Assembly: GCA_945910005.1 (NCBI GenBank)
Contig: OX246739.1
Span: forward strand, 35,474,608-35,538,607
Direction: 5' to 3'
Length of the DNA: 64,000 nt
From: Isoperla grammatica
Lineage: Eukaryota; Arthropoda; Insecta; Plecoptera; Perlodidae
A program made the translations under genes and the position numbers. The notes beneath the pieces were generated by a model. The model had not been told where the DNA came from and did not search any database. It saw nothing but the letters and a program-made list of their open reading frames with translations. Positions 14,101-24,715 of the stretch are shown in pieces (position 1 is the first letter of the stretch; each line of letters opens with the position of its first letter).

Positions 14101-15089
14101 TGAATACTTGGTTTTACTCAAAAAACATCAGTTTAAATCGTCACTAGGATATGTGCTATCAACTGTCAAGCGAACAATGTGTTAGTGAGGGGAACATAAA
14201 TTACTGAGCAAAAACTAAAGCGCATGTTCTAGTGCACGAATTTTTCAGTGCGCGAAAACTACAGTCCGCGAGTAGTCTAGTGCGCGAAAGATCTACACAG
14301 CGATTGTACTCTAGTGTGCGAATGATCGGGTGCGCTTAAGACGACTAGAACATTCGCTCATTTACTCACTAGATATAGAGAAGTCATTACGATTCATTAC
14401 AATATACCCATCCTGTTCATCCGAGCACCAAGCAGAGGTGACCGATCGCAATCTCAAACTCTTTAACCTATATTCAAATCGATTTTTTAAGTTTCGGTTT
14501 TTTCACAACTCTATTTTAGTTTAAAACTACGGAGCACGTTCCCAGCCGTAATTGAGAAAGTTATAAAGCTCGTACACAAAACAATGTAAAAATATTTGAA
14601 TGAACTTTTACGCGTGAGGTGACAGCGTACGTATTGATGTCATTTGATTAACACGGGTATGATTCGTAAATTGCACAAAAGTAGATTTAAAATATAAAAA
14701 CATTATTTTAGATAAACATAACAAATAACAAAACAATTCAATTTTATTTTATTTCAATAACACGTCTAATCTAAACGAAATGAAGTGTTAATTTGTTACT
14801 AGAATTGGTTTCGCTTTTTCTCTATAACAACATACACAAAATATCAGCAAGACGGCTGCGACAAAGATACTTTTAAGGCTCACGAAAACTATCAATTACT
14901 AACAAACATGCTTACGAGTGGAATTGTTGTAAAATTCGTCCTCCAATGCAAAGAGCCTTAATGACATTATAATTTTCACGTATAATAATTCTCGAAAACC
15001 AAAATAAGACGATAAATGACATACTTTATTACTTAATTCCTAATTTAGATTCTAATATGGGTTGCAAGTCACGATTTTGGTTTACCATG
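11141..15089. other. Gene-free stretch
   Basis: AT-rich, apart from the 14220-14340 motif cluster. A GAGCGGA / TTCGCTC-rich zone at 11800-11990 shows loosely repeated CGCTC words. No open frame beyond 75 codons. Confidence 0.55.
14220..14340 (+). repeat. Irregular cluster of TAGTGCGCGAA motifs
   Basis: Variants of AGTGCGCGAA occur at least five times in about 120 bases (AGTGCACGAA, CAGTGCGCGAAA, TAGTGCGCGAAA, TAGTGTGCGAAT, GGTGCGCTTA), spaced roughly 20-35 bp apart. They are not a perfect tandem array. Confidence 0.6.
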
Positions 15090-15290
15090 CAGACTTTGTA
15101 ACAAGCAGCCAGTCTTTCGCTCGAAATAAGCACCACTCAGCTGTTAGCGCGGCTGTCTGACACAATTACGTCACTTGTAGTTCCATGCACGCGGATAGAA
15201 GCGAGCCAGTGGTTTGTAGACCAATCAGAAGGCTGGGATCCGCACAAACAGGAGGGCGCCGCGATTAAAGCAAACTGTCGACATATTTTT
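15090..15290. other. GC-richer low-repeat island
   Basis: Contains GCGCGG, ATTACGTCA and a CCAATCAG box. No open frame. It ends 80 bases before the first 147-bp MITE. Candidate regulatory element only. Confidence 0.28.
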
Positions 15291-15370
15291 TACTTTGACC
15301 GGTCGCTAGTATCACTTGCTCGATGCAGTTGATGCAGTAACCAGTTAATGTCCACAACAACAAAGTATAA

Positions 15371-15517
15371 GGTTGGAATTCATAGTCGGCCCCTACACCT
15401 AGGGGCACCCATTGATGCTATGGATTTGTTTTGTTTATGGGAAATAACATGCAAACAATTGTTACCTTGGTAACAGTGGGCGCCCCTAGGTGTAGGGGCC
15501 GACTATGAATTCCAACC
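15371..15517. mobile_element. 147-bp palindromic MITE, copy 1
   Basis: Ends GGTTGGAATTCATAGTCGGC and its exact inverse give arms of about 36 bp. A central AT-rich spacer contains GTTACCTTGGTAAC. Flanks are TAA and TAA. It is the same length as the two copies at 38752 and 38904 and over 95 percent identical by eye, implying recent amplification. Confidence 0.88.
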
Positions 15518-17582
15518 TAAGAATATATCATAGATAAATTCCAAATAAAGAATGGAACATTCGCTGGCGCTGCGCGGTTCACTCGTAAATATATAAAACG
15601 AGCCTTAAAGGACAAAATATGCATTTGCATTTCTTTCCTTCATTTCTTATTTTTAAAACGACATGACTTTTTTTTTTAAAATATGGTGTTGTTTCTAAGT
15701 AGGTTCAAATAAGTATATTTTTCAATTTATACCCAAGTACTTAAAGGATTTTTTTTTTAACTTTGAAGCGACATTTCACTGCATGCGTGGCAGTACTTAA
15801 CTTCAAAACGTGTGTTAATGCATGGCTTTGCGTAGACTGTACATAGCAAGTAGCAACCCATCCTCTCAAAGCGACAAGAAAAATCGAAACATTGTTATCT
15901 TAGAATCCGGATAAAAGTTGATTACTCCGTTGCTTCTTTTATTTTTACTTTTAACCTGTCTCGTTCCTTTAGTGTAACTCCCATCTTACCCTATTTTATC
16001 CCCGCATTTTCTATCTTAGAAGAATGTATGGATAGAGCGGAACCAGTAAATATCTTCCCGATGAAGTTAATTGTGTATTACCAACGCGACCATTGGGTCT
16101 TCGTCTGGATCCTGGGTGGAATCGGCGAAGATAGCTCTGCCTGTCGTAATGATTGTCCAAGATTACTTGACCGTACCATAATTGAACACGAATGTTACAT
16201 ATTTTTTTTGACGCAGAATTTTTTTTTAGGGAATCGCGTCGATGAGTGTCCGTTTTATATTTACAGTGCTGCAAAAATAACATCTTATAATTAAAATTAA
16301 GACTTGTACTTAATGTATGTTCAGTAAGCTTTTAAAAGATACACAAATACGTTGGTAACGACTAAATGAATCAGGTAATCAGTCTCTGGAGTGGGATTAA
16401 AATAATGTTTTAATTTAGTAATATTGCTTAAATCAACGACTAGTAACGGCTAGTTGAATCAGGTAATCAGTCTCTGGAGTGCAGTTAAAATAATGTTTTA
16501 ATTTAGTAATATTGCTTAAATCAACGACTAGTAACGACTAGTTGAATCAGGTAATCAGTCTCTGGAGTGGAATTAAAATAATGCTTTAATTTATTAATAT
16601 TGCTTAAATCAATATGAATGGGACATAGTCATTATGCTTGAAAAGTTATCAGAAATCAAATAACCTGTCTGATTTAAAATTGCTAAAATGTGATATAGAC
16701 CAATTTTAATATGATCATAATTGATAAATTGTGAGTAAAGTGACTCTGTTATGATCACATTAAAGAACAGCCTCATTTTTAATTTACAATATTAACCCTG
16801 TGTGCAGGGCATGAAAATTGAGGGTAATAAAGTTATTCTATTCCGTCAACAGCTTATAGATGCACAATCAACTACATTATCAACGACTATTAGAATCTGG
16901 TAGGAACTGGACATAGTACACATTCGAATCAATTTGAAATGGCGAGTGTATTTCAGGAAATTAAAATATGATCCTGAGTGATAAACAAACGTGGCTCATA
17001 ACTTTGTGTTTGTTGGGAGATGGGGGGATGAAAACTGCCATAAACCGAACGTGCTAAAACACTTATTTCAGGACTTGAAGGTGAATAAGGGAGAGATAGA
17101 GAATTTTCCTCATGCACAACGAACACACGAATGCATTTGCGCACGAACTAGCAATTTACAATATCTGCAGGATTAGTTATGCAATCGCTGCGTTCTTTAC
17201 TGTAGCTACTCTCGGGTTCAAAACTAGGTCAAATTGATAAGGAAGAGCGTTGTTTTTAACTATCATCCAACAAAATATAATCCCATAACTAAAGAGTAAA
17301 GATGCATTCTGTTCAGTGAGATAATAGATCGGCTTAACGAACAGCTGGCCATAGAATACCGCAATTTATTGCTGGCATATTGAGTACACACGTTGACCAT
17401 ATGATAACTTTCAACAAACTGACATTGCAACTAATAACAGCTCAAAGCTGCTCTTCTTTTCAGCAATAATGGCCGCAATCAACCAATGCGCGTGAATGGA
17501 ATGGTGTCACTTGGACATTTTCTACAAATTCTTTATATGCAATATGCTCATTTGTTTATCTACAACAATGACTAATGATACG
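15518..17582. other. No gene seen outside the 88-bp repeat
   Basis: Overlapping frames on both strands at 16011-16294 (88 and 90 codons) match no family I know. The rest is AT-rich. Confidence 0.5.
16352..16612 (+). repeat. Three-copy 88-bp tandem repeat
   Basis: The marker TCAGGTAATCAGTCTCTGGA occurs at 16371, 16459 and 16547, exactly 88 bp apart. Units differ by a few substitutions. No coding signal. Confidence 0.93.
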
Positions 17583-17727
17583 TTTACAGCTACGCGTTGC
17601 GAGCGAAGCGAGGGCACGAGCTCCAATCAGCGGCCGAGTTTCACGCAAAGAAGTTAATAGTTTCACGCAAAATCGGCCACTGATTGGAGCTCGCGCCTTC
17701 GCTTCGCTCGCAACGCGTAGCTGTAAA
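17583..17727. repeat. 145-bp GC-rich inverted repeat (foldback MITE)
   Basis: Left arm TTTACAGCTACGCGTTGCGA, inverse on the right; arms of about 56 bp with three or four mismatches. GTTTCACGCAAA occurs twice in the loop. The element ends eight bases before the TAA that borders the 17738 MITE. The 61-codon frame across it is a by-product. Confidence 0.82.
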
Positions 17728-17737
17728 TCGACTATAA

Positions 17738-17906
17738 GGGTAATTTCACCAAGCTTTTAATCTTCAATTAACCGGTAGTCAGAGATTTGTCACGAAGAAA
17801 CATGGCGACTGCCATGCCTTATGGGTGTAATGTTTGTTGAAACCATGGTAACCAAACCAGAATTGCTAAATCAGAGCATAACGAAGTTGGTGCATGAATT
17901 CGGACC
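17738..17906. mobile_element. Harbinger-like MITE copy A, 169 bp, TAA target duplication
   Basis: TAA flanks both ends (17735-17737, 17907-17909). The ends have an imperfect inverted repeat based on TTTCACCAA / TTGG-TG-ATGAA. It aligns along its length with the element at 45319-45485, sharing the internal AATGTTTGTTGAAACCA and GAATTCGGACC. Confidence 0.75.
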
Positions 17907-18234
17907 TAAGCACACGGGATGATGGCCGCTATGTGTAGGATCTGCAAAATGTACTGTACGGGAGTATATGATCGTCAACAACGTCCGTGACGTCACTAAA
18001 TATCAAGAATAGAAACTAGGGCTATATCAGAGAAGTTCAATACAATTGCTCACGGAACGCTGGGCTCCGTAGATTTTTTAGAATTTGGAATTTGTGATTA
18101 ACAAAGTTAAAATATACAATGCACTTATATACGTTCACGTAACAACTCTTATTCATAAAAATGATTATGAACGCATGTATGTGTTTTTTATGTTACAACT
18201 TCAAATTCTTATTTTTTACGTATAGCTAAGCCCA

Positions 18235-18425
18235 AAGTAGGTTAATTAACCCGGCTCCAAGGCCGTACGCTTCTCGCGGCGCTCTTATTTATTCCTAGAA
18301 TTATTCATCCGAAGCGTCTGTATATAAAACAAGCGGCGCGCCTTTATTCTCTCGCATCAGCGTTATTAATGGCGGCGACGTGCAGCGCGTGCACATGAGA
18401 CGCGGAGAACTCTCAAACTAAACGA
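18235..18425. other. GC-richer low-repeat island
   Basis: Begins with TTAATTAACCCGG and contains CGCGGCGCTCTTATTTATT, AAGCGGCGCGCC and AATGGCGGCGACGTGCAG, mixing AT homeodomain-type cores with GC blocks. No supported coding frame. Candidate enhancer. Confidence 0.33.
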
Positions 18426-18506
18426 GATTACGTAGCCGGAGAATATTTTCCCACGAGGGCGACATTGCAGCGTGTAATAATTAGTCTGTGTGCTTCGTTC
18501 TGCTCT

Positions 18507-18534
18507 GTTTGCTTGCTTGCTTGCTTGCTTGCTT
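18507..18534 (+). repeat. (GCTT)n microsatellite
   Basis: Six to seven GCTT units, immediately after a GC-richer island (18235-18425). Confidence 0.9.
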
Positions 18535-19334
18535 TGTGGCTTGGCGGGTTTGAGCGATAATCACTGATTGAGGATGTGTGCATGTTTAATTTCATGTTGC
18601 CATGAAGGTGGGTTGAAGGTTTACTAACAATGTAATGTGGGGTGAGACGATTCTTGTTCACTAAAACTAATATACACAGAGCGTTAACTAGTTAATGTAA
18701 TTATTAATATATAGAGAAACATTCTCTTATAAGCTGGTGACGATATGAGATTATCAGAAATTACAAACCGTAAACTTGAGGGAAAACATAACCCATGTCT
18801 CTCACCGATTGAGAGGGAAGGTCTGGTCACATTCCCAACATATCATATGTGGCTTATATCTACAAGTGTATTGCCTTTGTCTTGACTAAGAAAATAATAT
18901 GCGATTATACAATGACCCCTCATTAACGCAGCTGTTAACGTTGAGATTAATGTAACAATAATCCGAGAAACACTCTTCATTATGCCTATTAGGGATAAAA
19001 CGTTACCTGTTAAAATGTACAGTAGTCTGCCCTCATCATAGCACAAGTTAGCTAGCGAGAGATATGGGTTGAATACCGATTCGGATTTGTATTTATTAAT
19101 CTATGGGTTTTGCCCCGATATTGATGTGAAAAATTGAATGCATTAGTACCATATAAATGACGAATTTTCAAAATAACGCTCATGTTTTATTTTGTTTCAA
19201 ATGAGGACCCTCCGGCCTTCGATTAGTGTAAATATCTGCTAAATGGTGGAGGTGCCGGTCCCATATATTCTCAGTTTCATTGCTCAATTCCACAACTTAC
19301 ATTAGCTTCAACACAATCCGTTGTGTTTAGCTAA

Positions 19335-19525
19335 AGGCTGGTCCACACAGATTTTTTAAACATAAGATTTAAGGTTTTAAGACGTTGTTTTAAAAACAAC
19401 AATGAAAACAATGTCTTAAAACTAAAACTTTGTGTGAACGCCAGTACGTGTTTCCTATGATCCAACTTTACGACTACGCGTTAAACCTTAAATATTATGC
19501 TTAAAAAATCTGTGTGGACCAGCCC
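19335..19525. mobile_element. Harbinger-like MITE, 191 bp, TAA target duplication
   Basis: Terminal inverted repeats of about 43 bp begin AGGCTGGTCCACACAGATTT on the left and match the reverse complement of the right end with few mismatches. TAA flanks both ends (19332-19334, 19526-19528), as for the PIF/Harbinger superfamily. The interior has a second inverted repeat (GTTTTAAGAC / GTCTTAAAAC) and a core at 19431-19468 that is shared with the element at 35176-35818. No coding capacity. Confidence 0.85.
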
Positions 19526-20044
19526 TAACAAATAATAATATTAATCACAATAAATAAATACAAAATTATAAATATTTCCTCGAGGTATGTAGGAATTTTC
19601 AACAGATATGAGAAATTAAACAGAATATAAAGACAAGTAAACATTTTCCCCCGGTACATTAACGAATTACTTCTAAAATTTAGTTGTAAAGAGGCTTTAT
19701 AGATATAGTCAGACAACATTATTCTTAGAGTTCTAATTTTATATTTCTATTAATCAGCTCTCTTATTTCAAATCTGGTGAACGGTTTCAGAGCGCAGCTT
19801 ATCGTTATCTCGAGCTGTGTGTCCGACAGCCGACAGATTGCGTGGTCGCGTGATCACCCCCTCTCCCCCCCCCCCCCCCCAATCTGTAAGACGCTCGGCC
19901 GACCTTGGAGCAATCACGGAACGAGTTCTATTTCATTATAGTTCTTGTTTATGCGGCAGTAGTTTGTTTCGTGGTGGCCTAGAGATTTACTCCGATCTAT
20001 TTCCATTATTTATTGTTATATAAGGCATGAGTACCAACTAAATA

Positions 20045-20088
20045 ATTTTGGGTGGCAGTTGACTTAATTTCAAAGCTTCTGATTGGTG
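20045..20088 (+). repeat. 44-bp dispersed repeat, copy 1
   Basis: ATTTTGGGTGGCAGTTGACT and then AATTTCAAAGCTTCTGATTG; matches 23696-23737. Confidence 0.7.
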
Positions 20089-20264
20089 GTTAGCATCGTG
20101 AAAATAAGTTAGTTTTAGCGGATACTTCAATGTTTAGATGGAAGGCACAAGGCCAGGCATAATATTTCCATCTCCTCACATTCACAGTTTTCCATCATTA
20201 ATTTAATTAGGCAAGTAGCAACACCGTTGAATATCAGTAGTTAATATTACTAATTACAGTACAG

Positions 20265-20369
20265 TCCCAACCAAAACAAAAGAGCATATATTATAACACC
20301 ATATCCAAAATCAAAATGTTGCATATTTCATATATTATACAGGATTGTGAATCACGATTTTGGTTGGGA
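20265..20369. repeat. 105-bp segment with 12-bp inverted ends
   Basis: TCCCAACCAAAA at 20265-20276 and its exact inverse at 20358-20369. TATATTATA motifs lie inside. A very short MITE is possible; no target duplication was recognised. Confidence 0.45.
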
Positions 20370-20884
20370 ATCCATATTTTGAAGAGGTGAGTAACCCTAT
20401 AGAGTGTATTTTCTGTGTAATTGGTAAGTGCGATAAGAAATAAACAAAAGAATGGGCATAAATGAACATATTTTTATTTGTCTATACCCACTCAGGCACA
20501 TAACTGATTTTCATAATGGGCATTTTATTTTTCATAATATAATAAACTAAAATAATCTATGGTAATAAAAGATACATAAACTTGTAAATTTGTCGCTATT
20601 ATGTTCCACTTATTTAAGAAAGTTTATTGTGATTAAGTACTCGCACCAATTGTTCATTTTTCATTATTGTTTTCTTTATTATTATTGAAACTAATTCAGG
20701 TGTTTCCTCTCAATCAACTGCCACTGGTTCAAAGCATGTACCAGCCAGTGTTGCACGCATCGTCCAGCATGTCTGTAAAGACAGACTACTACAACGTTGC
20801 CAGTTGAGATGCGGTCATATCTAATGTGCGAGACTGGGACCACGTGAGTCATGTAGCCTGACCTATTCGTGTTATCTCTAATAA

Positions 20885-21219
20885 CTCCACCGTTTTAGGT
20901 GGGTCGCTCCTCGTGGTGACCGGTGCCCACAAAAGAGGCTCTTGTGTATTTGTTTATTTGTATTTATTTTTATTTTTTTGTGTTTGTGTATTTTTGTGTA
21001 TTTCTTGTGTCTATTTTAGTTATTTATTTATTAATCTCAAATGGCCTTATCATAATTCCTCTTCTAACACATTCTTCACATTCTTCTTCTACATACTTGC
21101 CGCCTATCTTGGTGCTCTGAATGCCCAACAACCATCCAGTTCCCTACCTTCATACTCCACCCCTCACCCTAAAACTCTTAAACGGACTCCCACTTTGACG
21201 ACCCCGGCGAAATGTGACG
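20885..21219 (+). repeat. Dispersed repeat, copy A (shared with 37745-37968)
   Basis: GTGGGTCGCTCCTCGTGGTG followed by ACCGGTGCC near the start and GACGACCCCGGC near the end match the minus-strand copy at 37968-37745 in the same order. In one frame both give a W-V-x-P-R-G-D-R-C peptide followed by hydrophobic residues. The 113-codon frame 20913-21254 lies in a different frame and is T-rich low-complexity sequence. Probably part of a transposon; class unknown. Confidence 0.55.
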
Positions 21220-21796
21220 AATCTGATTCGGTTGTCAGTAAACTGTATCGTTAAACAAAACAACATGAACTCATTCATCTAACAACTCAAACTGTAAAAT
21301 TATAGTTGTTATAGTAATCCTTATAAACACGACATTACATAAAGATTAAAAATGTTAAATTACAAACGTGTATCTTAACTTGTGCAATCAAGAAATATCT
21401 GTTTACAAATTGTCGCCTTTGCCCCCAAAATATTAATTTTATATTTTCAAATTACTTCGCTTGCCTATAGAGTCAATTATGGACCTATCCTGAGGTTAAA
21501 CAGACGTTGTTTGAAGTATATTTGGTTTACCTTTAACTCTATTATGTAATGGGAGCTTTGAGGATATCTATTTGGATGGTACTCAAACAGAATTCTTGTT
21601 TACCGAACGAGTGAACTTCAATGCAGTAGTTCTAGTTTCCACAAAATCGGGTTTCAAATAGACTTTCGCTCCAACCCCACTTCCATGAAATAAAACCGAG
21701 ACCCGCTTTTGCCACAGAAAATTTGAGCTCCTGTGATTTTATTACTGTTTTGTTGGAATTAGTAATAAACTTTATGTCTAGCTTATCAATCTGATC

Positions 21797-21819
21797 TCTC
21801 TCTCTCTCTCTCTCTCTCG
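21797..21819 (+). repeat. (TC)n microsatellite, short
   Basis: About eleven TC dinucleotides in an otherwise ordinary AT-rich stretch. Confidence 0.9.
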
Positions 21820-22202
21820 CTTTTTTTCCTCTCACTAGTTTTGTTCTCTTTCATGAATTTCCAGCATTTCCTCAACCAACATCCCATCCTAATATTTTTT
21901 AAGGGGTCGTTTTTCATTTGAATTCAGATTGCTTTTAATGAAATGTAAATATTTATGTATATCTTTTTGACGTTTCAGCCTTCTTTGTGCAATGTACACA
22001 AGACGATATACATTTTTTTAAGATTGTTTCTACCAACGTATCGTTTAAACATTTAGTAATATAACTTTATTGACATATGATAAGTACACGGATAATGTAA
22101 ACGTAGAGATTATAAAAAGAAATTCTTGGAACAAAAAACTGAAAGAAAAGATTTTCGTTACTTTCTACATAAATAAGTTTATGGTTAGCACAAAATGTCT
22201 AA

Positions 22203-22313
<111 letters not shown>

Positions 22314-22344
22314 ATTATTTTTACTATAATTATTATTTTTATTA

Positions 22345-22398
22345 TATGAGATTTAATCCGTTTTGTAAAATGTACACTGTTTTACAAATAAAGTCCAT

Positions 22399-22427
<29 letters not shown>
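22345..22427 (+). mobile_element. Likely 3' end of a non-LTR retrotransposon with (TTA)n tail
   Basis: A segment with ACAAATAAAGTCCATT running into about ten TTA units resembles the 3' ends of arthropod CR1/Jockey-type LINEs: a polyadenylation-like AATAAA followed by a (TTA)n tail. No reverse transcriptase coding is present upstream, so this is at most a 5'-truncated remnant. A chance AATAAA beside a microsatellite cannot be excluded. Confidence 0.35.
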
Positions 22428-22431
<4 letters not shown>

Positions 22432-23163
22432 CATATATTATAATAATATTAACAATTATAACTTATAACAGTGAATTGGGAGGAAAATACCAGAAAACAA
22501 CCCCACAGACGTGACGCACTTGGCACAGGTAAATTTGAAATAGGAAATCTTATAAGTTAGTTAGGTTTGACAACGTCAATACTGCGATACGTATTATTCC
22601 AAGAGCATATGCTTGAGAAGTCTGTGCGTTTATATCGCTTAAGTGGTAGTGAAAGAATAAGAAATGTATATTGTCCTAGGCTGTTGGTGGTATTTTCTTT
22701 TTCGCAGGATCGGTAACATTTGTCCTTGAGTTTTAGTGGTTGTCTCTCGGGAAAACATTTGCACAACCCCAGACGAATTTGTAAGAAAATATCAATATGA
22801 TATTGATGCGATTCTAGATTTTCATCGATGATGTAGTAAAGAGAATACAACTCTGTTTCAATCTTCTGTGAGTAGGGTTTCTAAGTTGAAGTAAATGAGT
22901 ATCATATATCTAACTGGCATAACACATTATGAATTTCATTATCCACGTTCCTACATTTATTCCGGCAGATCATTTAAAAGCTCAAGCTAAGCGTTTGGTT
23001 CATTTAGTTCTTCTTCTTGCGACGAATACTGTTACTGATTTTTGAAAGGTAAATTTAAAAAAGAAAACGGAATTATTAAAAGTATATTTTGGCAATTCCA
23101 ATTAATTTATATTTATAACCTGAGGGATGTAATTATATTATATTATACATATACCACATTTTC

Positions 23164-23414
<251 letters not shown>

Positions 23415-23450
23415 AACAGCAACAACAACAACAACAACTACAACAACACA

Positions 23451-23458
23451 TATCTTAC
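23451..23458 (-). other. 5' splice site of the Ig exon
   Basis: Reads GTAAGATA on the minus strand and closely matches the consensus donor GTAAGT. The preceding exon bases are AATG. A TTG/TAG repeat begins about 10 nt into the intron, so almost no ordinary intron sequence lies downstream of this donor. Confidence 0.75.
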
Positions 23459-23595
23459 CATTTAGGACGTGTATGGAGATTGTGGTTGAAGCGACCTCCG
23501 CCAGGGCGCAGGTGTAGTTCCCCGAATCCTGCTTGTTGGCGTTGGCTATGTACAGGCGACTCATTGCTCCGCCCGGCTGTATGTCCGTCTTCACG
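23459..23595 (-). CDS. Internal exon of a Dpr-like two-Ig-domain cell-surface protein (C-terminal half of an Ig domain)
   Basis: On the minus strand a pyrimidine-rich tract ending TTGTTTCAG (AG at 23597-23596) precedes a 137-bp open exon, followed by the donor GTAAGATA (23458-23451). The exon starts with the last base of a split codon, carries 45 full codons and ends with the first base of a glycine codon (phase 2 in, phase 1 out). Residues 23-29 are DSGNYTC, the Ig signature D-x-G-x-Y-x-C with the strand-F cysteine. The last residues are SIHVLN plus the split G, as in arthropod Dpr proteins, where HVLNG ends the second Ig domain. Dpr proteins are neuronal surface receptors that pair with DIP partners during synaptic matching; this role comes from the family, not from this DNA. 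Neighbouring exons were not found, so introns are long. No frameshift or stop is seen. A DIP or another two-Ig protein is a less likely alternative. The exact paralogue cannot be named. Confidence 0.82.
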
Positions 23596-23611
23596 CTGAA
23601 ACAAGAACATG
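23596..23611 (-). other. 3' splice site of the Ig exon
   Basis: Minus strand reads CATGTTCTTGTTTCAG, a typical acceptor with a T-rich tract. It sits directly before the base that keeps the Ig reading frame open. Confidence 0.7.
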
Positions 23612-23658
23612 TCTTACAATATGTCCGCTAGGGGCGTGCGGGCTGGGTATGCTAGGTA

Positions 23659-23695
23659 TGGCTATGTACAGGCGACTCATTGCCCCACCCGGCTG
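23659..23695 (-). pseudogene. 37-bp duplicated fragment of the Ig exon
   Basis: Bases 23659-23695 repeat exon bases 23543-23579 with two differences. On the minus strand the fragment still reads QPGGAMSRLYIA in frame. Both substitutions (GGC to GGT and GGA to GGG) are in third codon positions and leave glycine unchanged. The similarity stops sharply on both sides. On the high-coordinate side it abuts another dispersed repeat that begins at 23696. It lies 116 bp from the exon inside the upstream intron. It is too short to be a working exon and is read as a duplication remnant. Confidence 0.7.
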
Positions 23696-23737
23696 AATTT
23701 TGGGTAGCTGACTTGATTTCAAAGCTTCTGATTGGTG
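23696..23737 (+). repeat. 42-bp dispersed repeat, copy 2
   Basis: Starts directly at the end of the copied exon fragment (23695) and matches 20045-20088. The sharp junction marks a rearrangement breakpoint. Confidence 0.7.
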
Positions 23738-23794
23738 CTTGTCAGTTAGCTTGAATTCACAAGACTGGGCTTAAGTTCACAGCAAACTTAAGAC

Positions 23795-24457
23795 TCATTA
23801 TAAGTCATTGTTAGGTTTAATACATATAAGTTATTGATCGCAATAAGGAATTAATAACGACAGTGTTGAGATAACCCCAATATTGTAAAAGCAAGTTCTC
23901 TGACACACATTATTAGTCATTGTTAACTTTAATACATATAAGTTATTGATCGCAATAAAGAATTAATAATGACAGTGTTGAGATAACCCCAATATTGTAA
24001 AAGCAAGTTCTCTGACACACATTATTAGTCATTGTTAACTTTAATACATATAAGTTATTGATCGCAATAAAGAATTAATAATGACAGTGTTGAGATAACC
24101 CCAATATTGTAAAAGCAAGTTCTCTGACACACATTATTAGTCATTGTTAACTTTAATACATATAAGTTATTGATCGCAATAAAGAATTAATAATGACAGT
24201 GTTGAGATAACCCCAATATTGTAAAAGCAAGTTCTCTGACACACATTATTAGTCATTGTTAACTTTAATACATATAAGCTATTGATCGCAATATGGAATT
24301 AATAACGACAGTGTAGAGATAACCCCAATATTGTAAAAGCAATTGTTCTCTGACACACATTATTAGTCATTGTTAGCTTTAATACATATAAGTTATTGAT
24401 CACAATAAGGAATTAATAACGACAGTGTCGAGATAAGCCCAATATTGTAAAAGCAAT
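23795..24457 (+). repeat. Six-copy 112-bp tandem repeat
   Basis: The marker ATTGATCGCAATA recurs near 23834, 23946, 24058, 24170, 24282 and (as ATTGATCACAATA) 24396, a 112-bp spacing with one 114-bp step. Copies 2 to 4 are almost identical while the outer copies carry more differences. This pattern fits recent unequal exchange in the middle of the array. It lies in the intron upstream of the Ig exon. Confidence 0.95.
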
Positions 24458-24715
24458 AGAGGGTAGGCGCCGTCTCGCTGGGCCGTGTGAGTAGAGACGA
24501 ATGTGGCCATCTGTCCTCGTTACCCGCAAAGCTATTCCTCTTAGACCTCGAGACATCGCGATAAATAACCATCGCGAGATGACTTACGCGAGATAATTGC
24601 TGACAAGACCGAGAGACGGAATGTTGCCTCTCGGCGCTACAACGTGGTGGTAGGTGGGTACGTCGTTGTGTGATTGAATTCGCGAGGTTGCAAACGCATT
24701 TCTCTTCGGCAAACA
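24458..24715. other. GC-richer island next to the 112-bp array
   Basis: Contains several TCGCGA-type words (ATCGCGAT, ATCGCGAG, ACGCGAGATAA). A 107-codon minus frame (24393-24716) runs through it into the tandem array, so it is not a conserved coding unit. Candidate regulatory sequence in the intron upstream of the Ig exon. Confidence 0.3.

Larger units (their letters stand above)
18535..20884. other. No gene seen outside listed repeats
   Basis: AT-rich with the MITE at 19335, the C run at 19865-19880 and the small inverted repeat at 20265. 20690-20884, preceding the dispersed repeat, is GC-richer and may belong to the same transposon. Confidence 0.5.

Noticed and set aside
16011..16294. Two 88-90-codon frames on opposite strands
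   Set aside because: Antiparallel chance frames without a recognisable product or splice context.
20913..21254. 113-codon membrane protein
   Set aside because: Hydrophobicity comes from T-rich low-complexity DNA, and the frame differs from the one shared with the second copy of the repeat.
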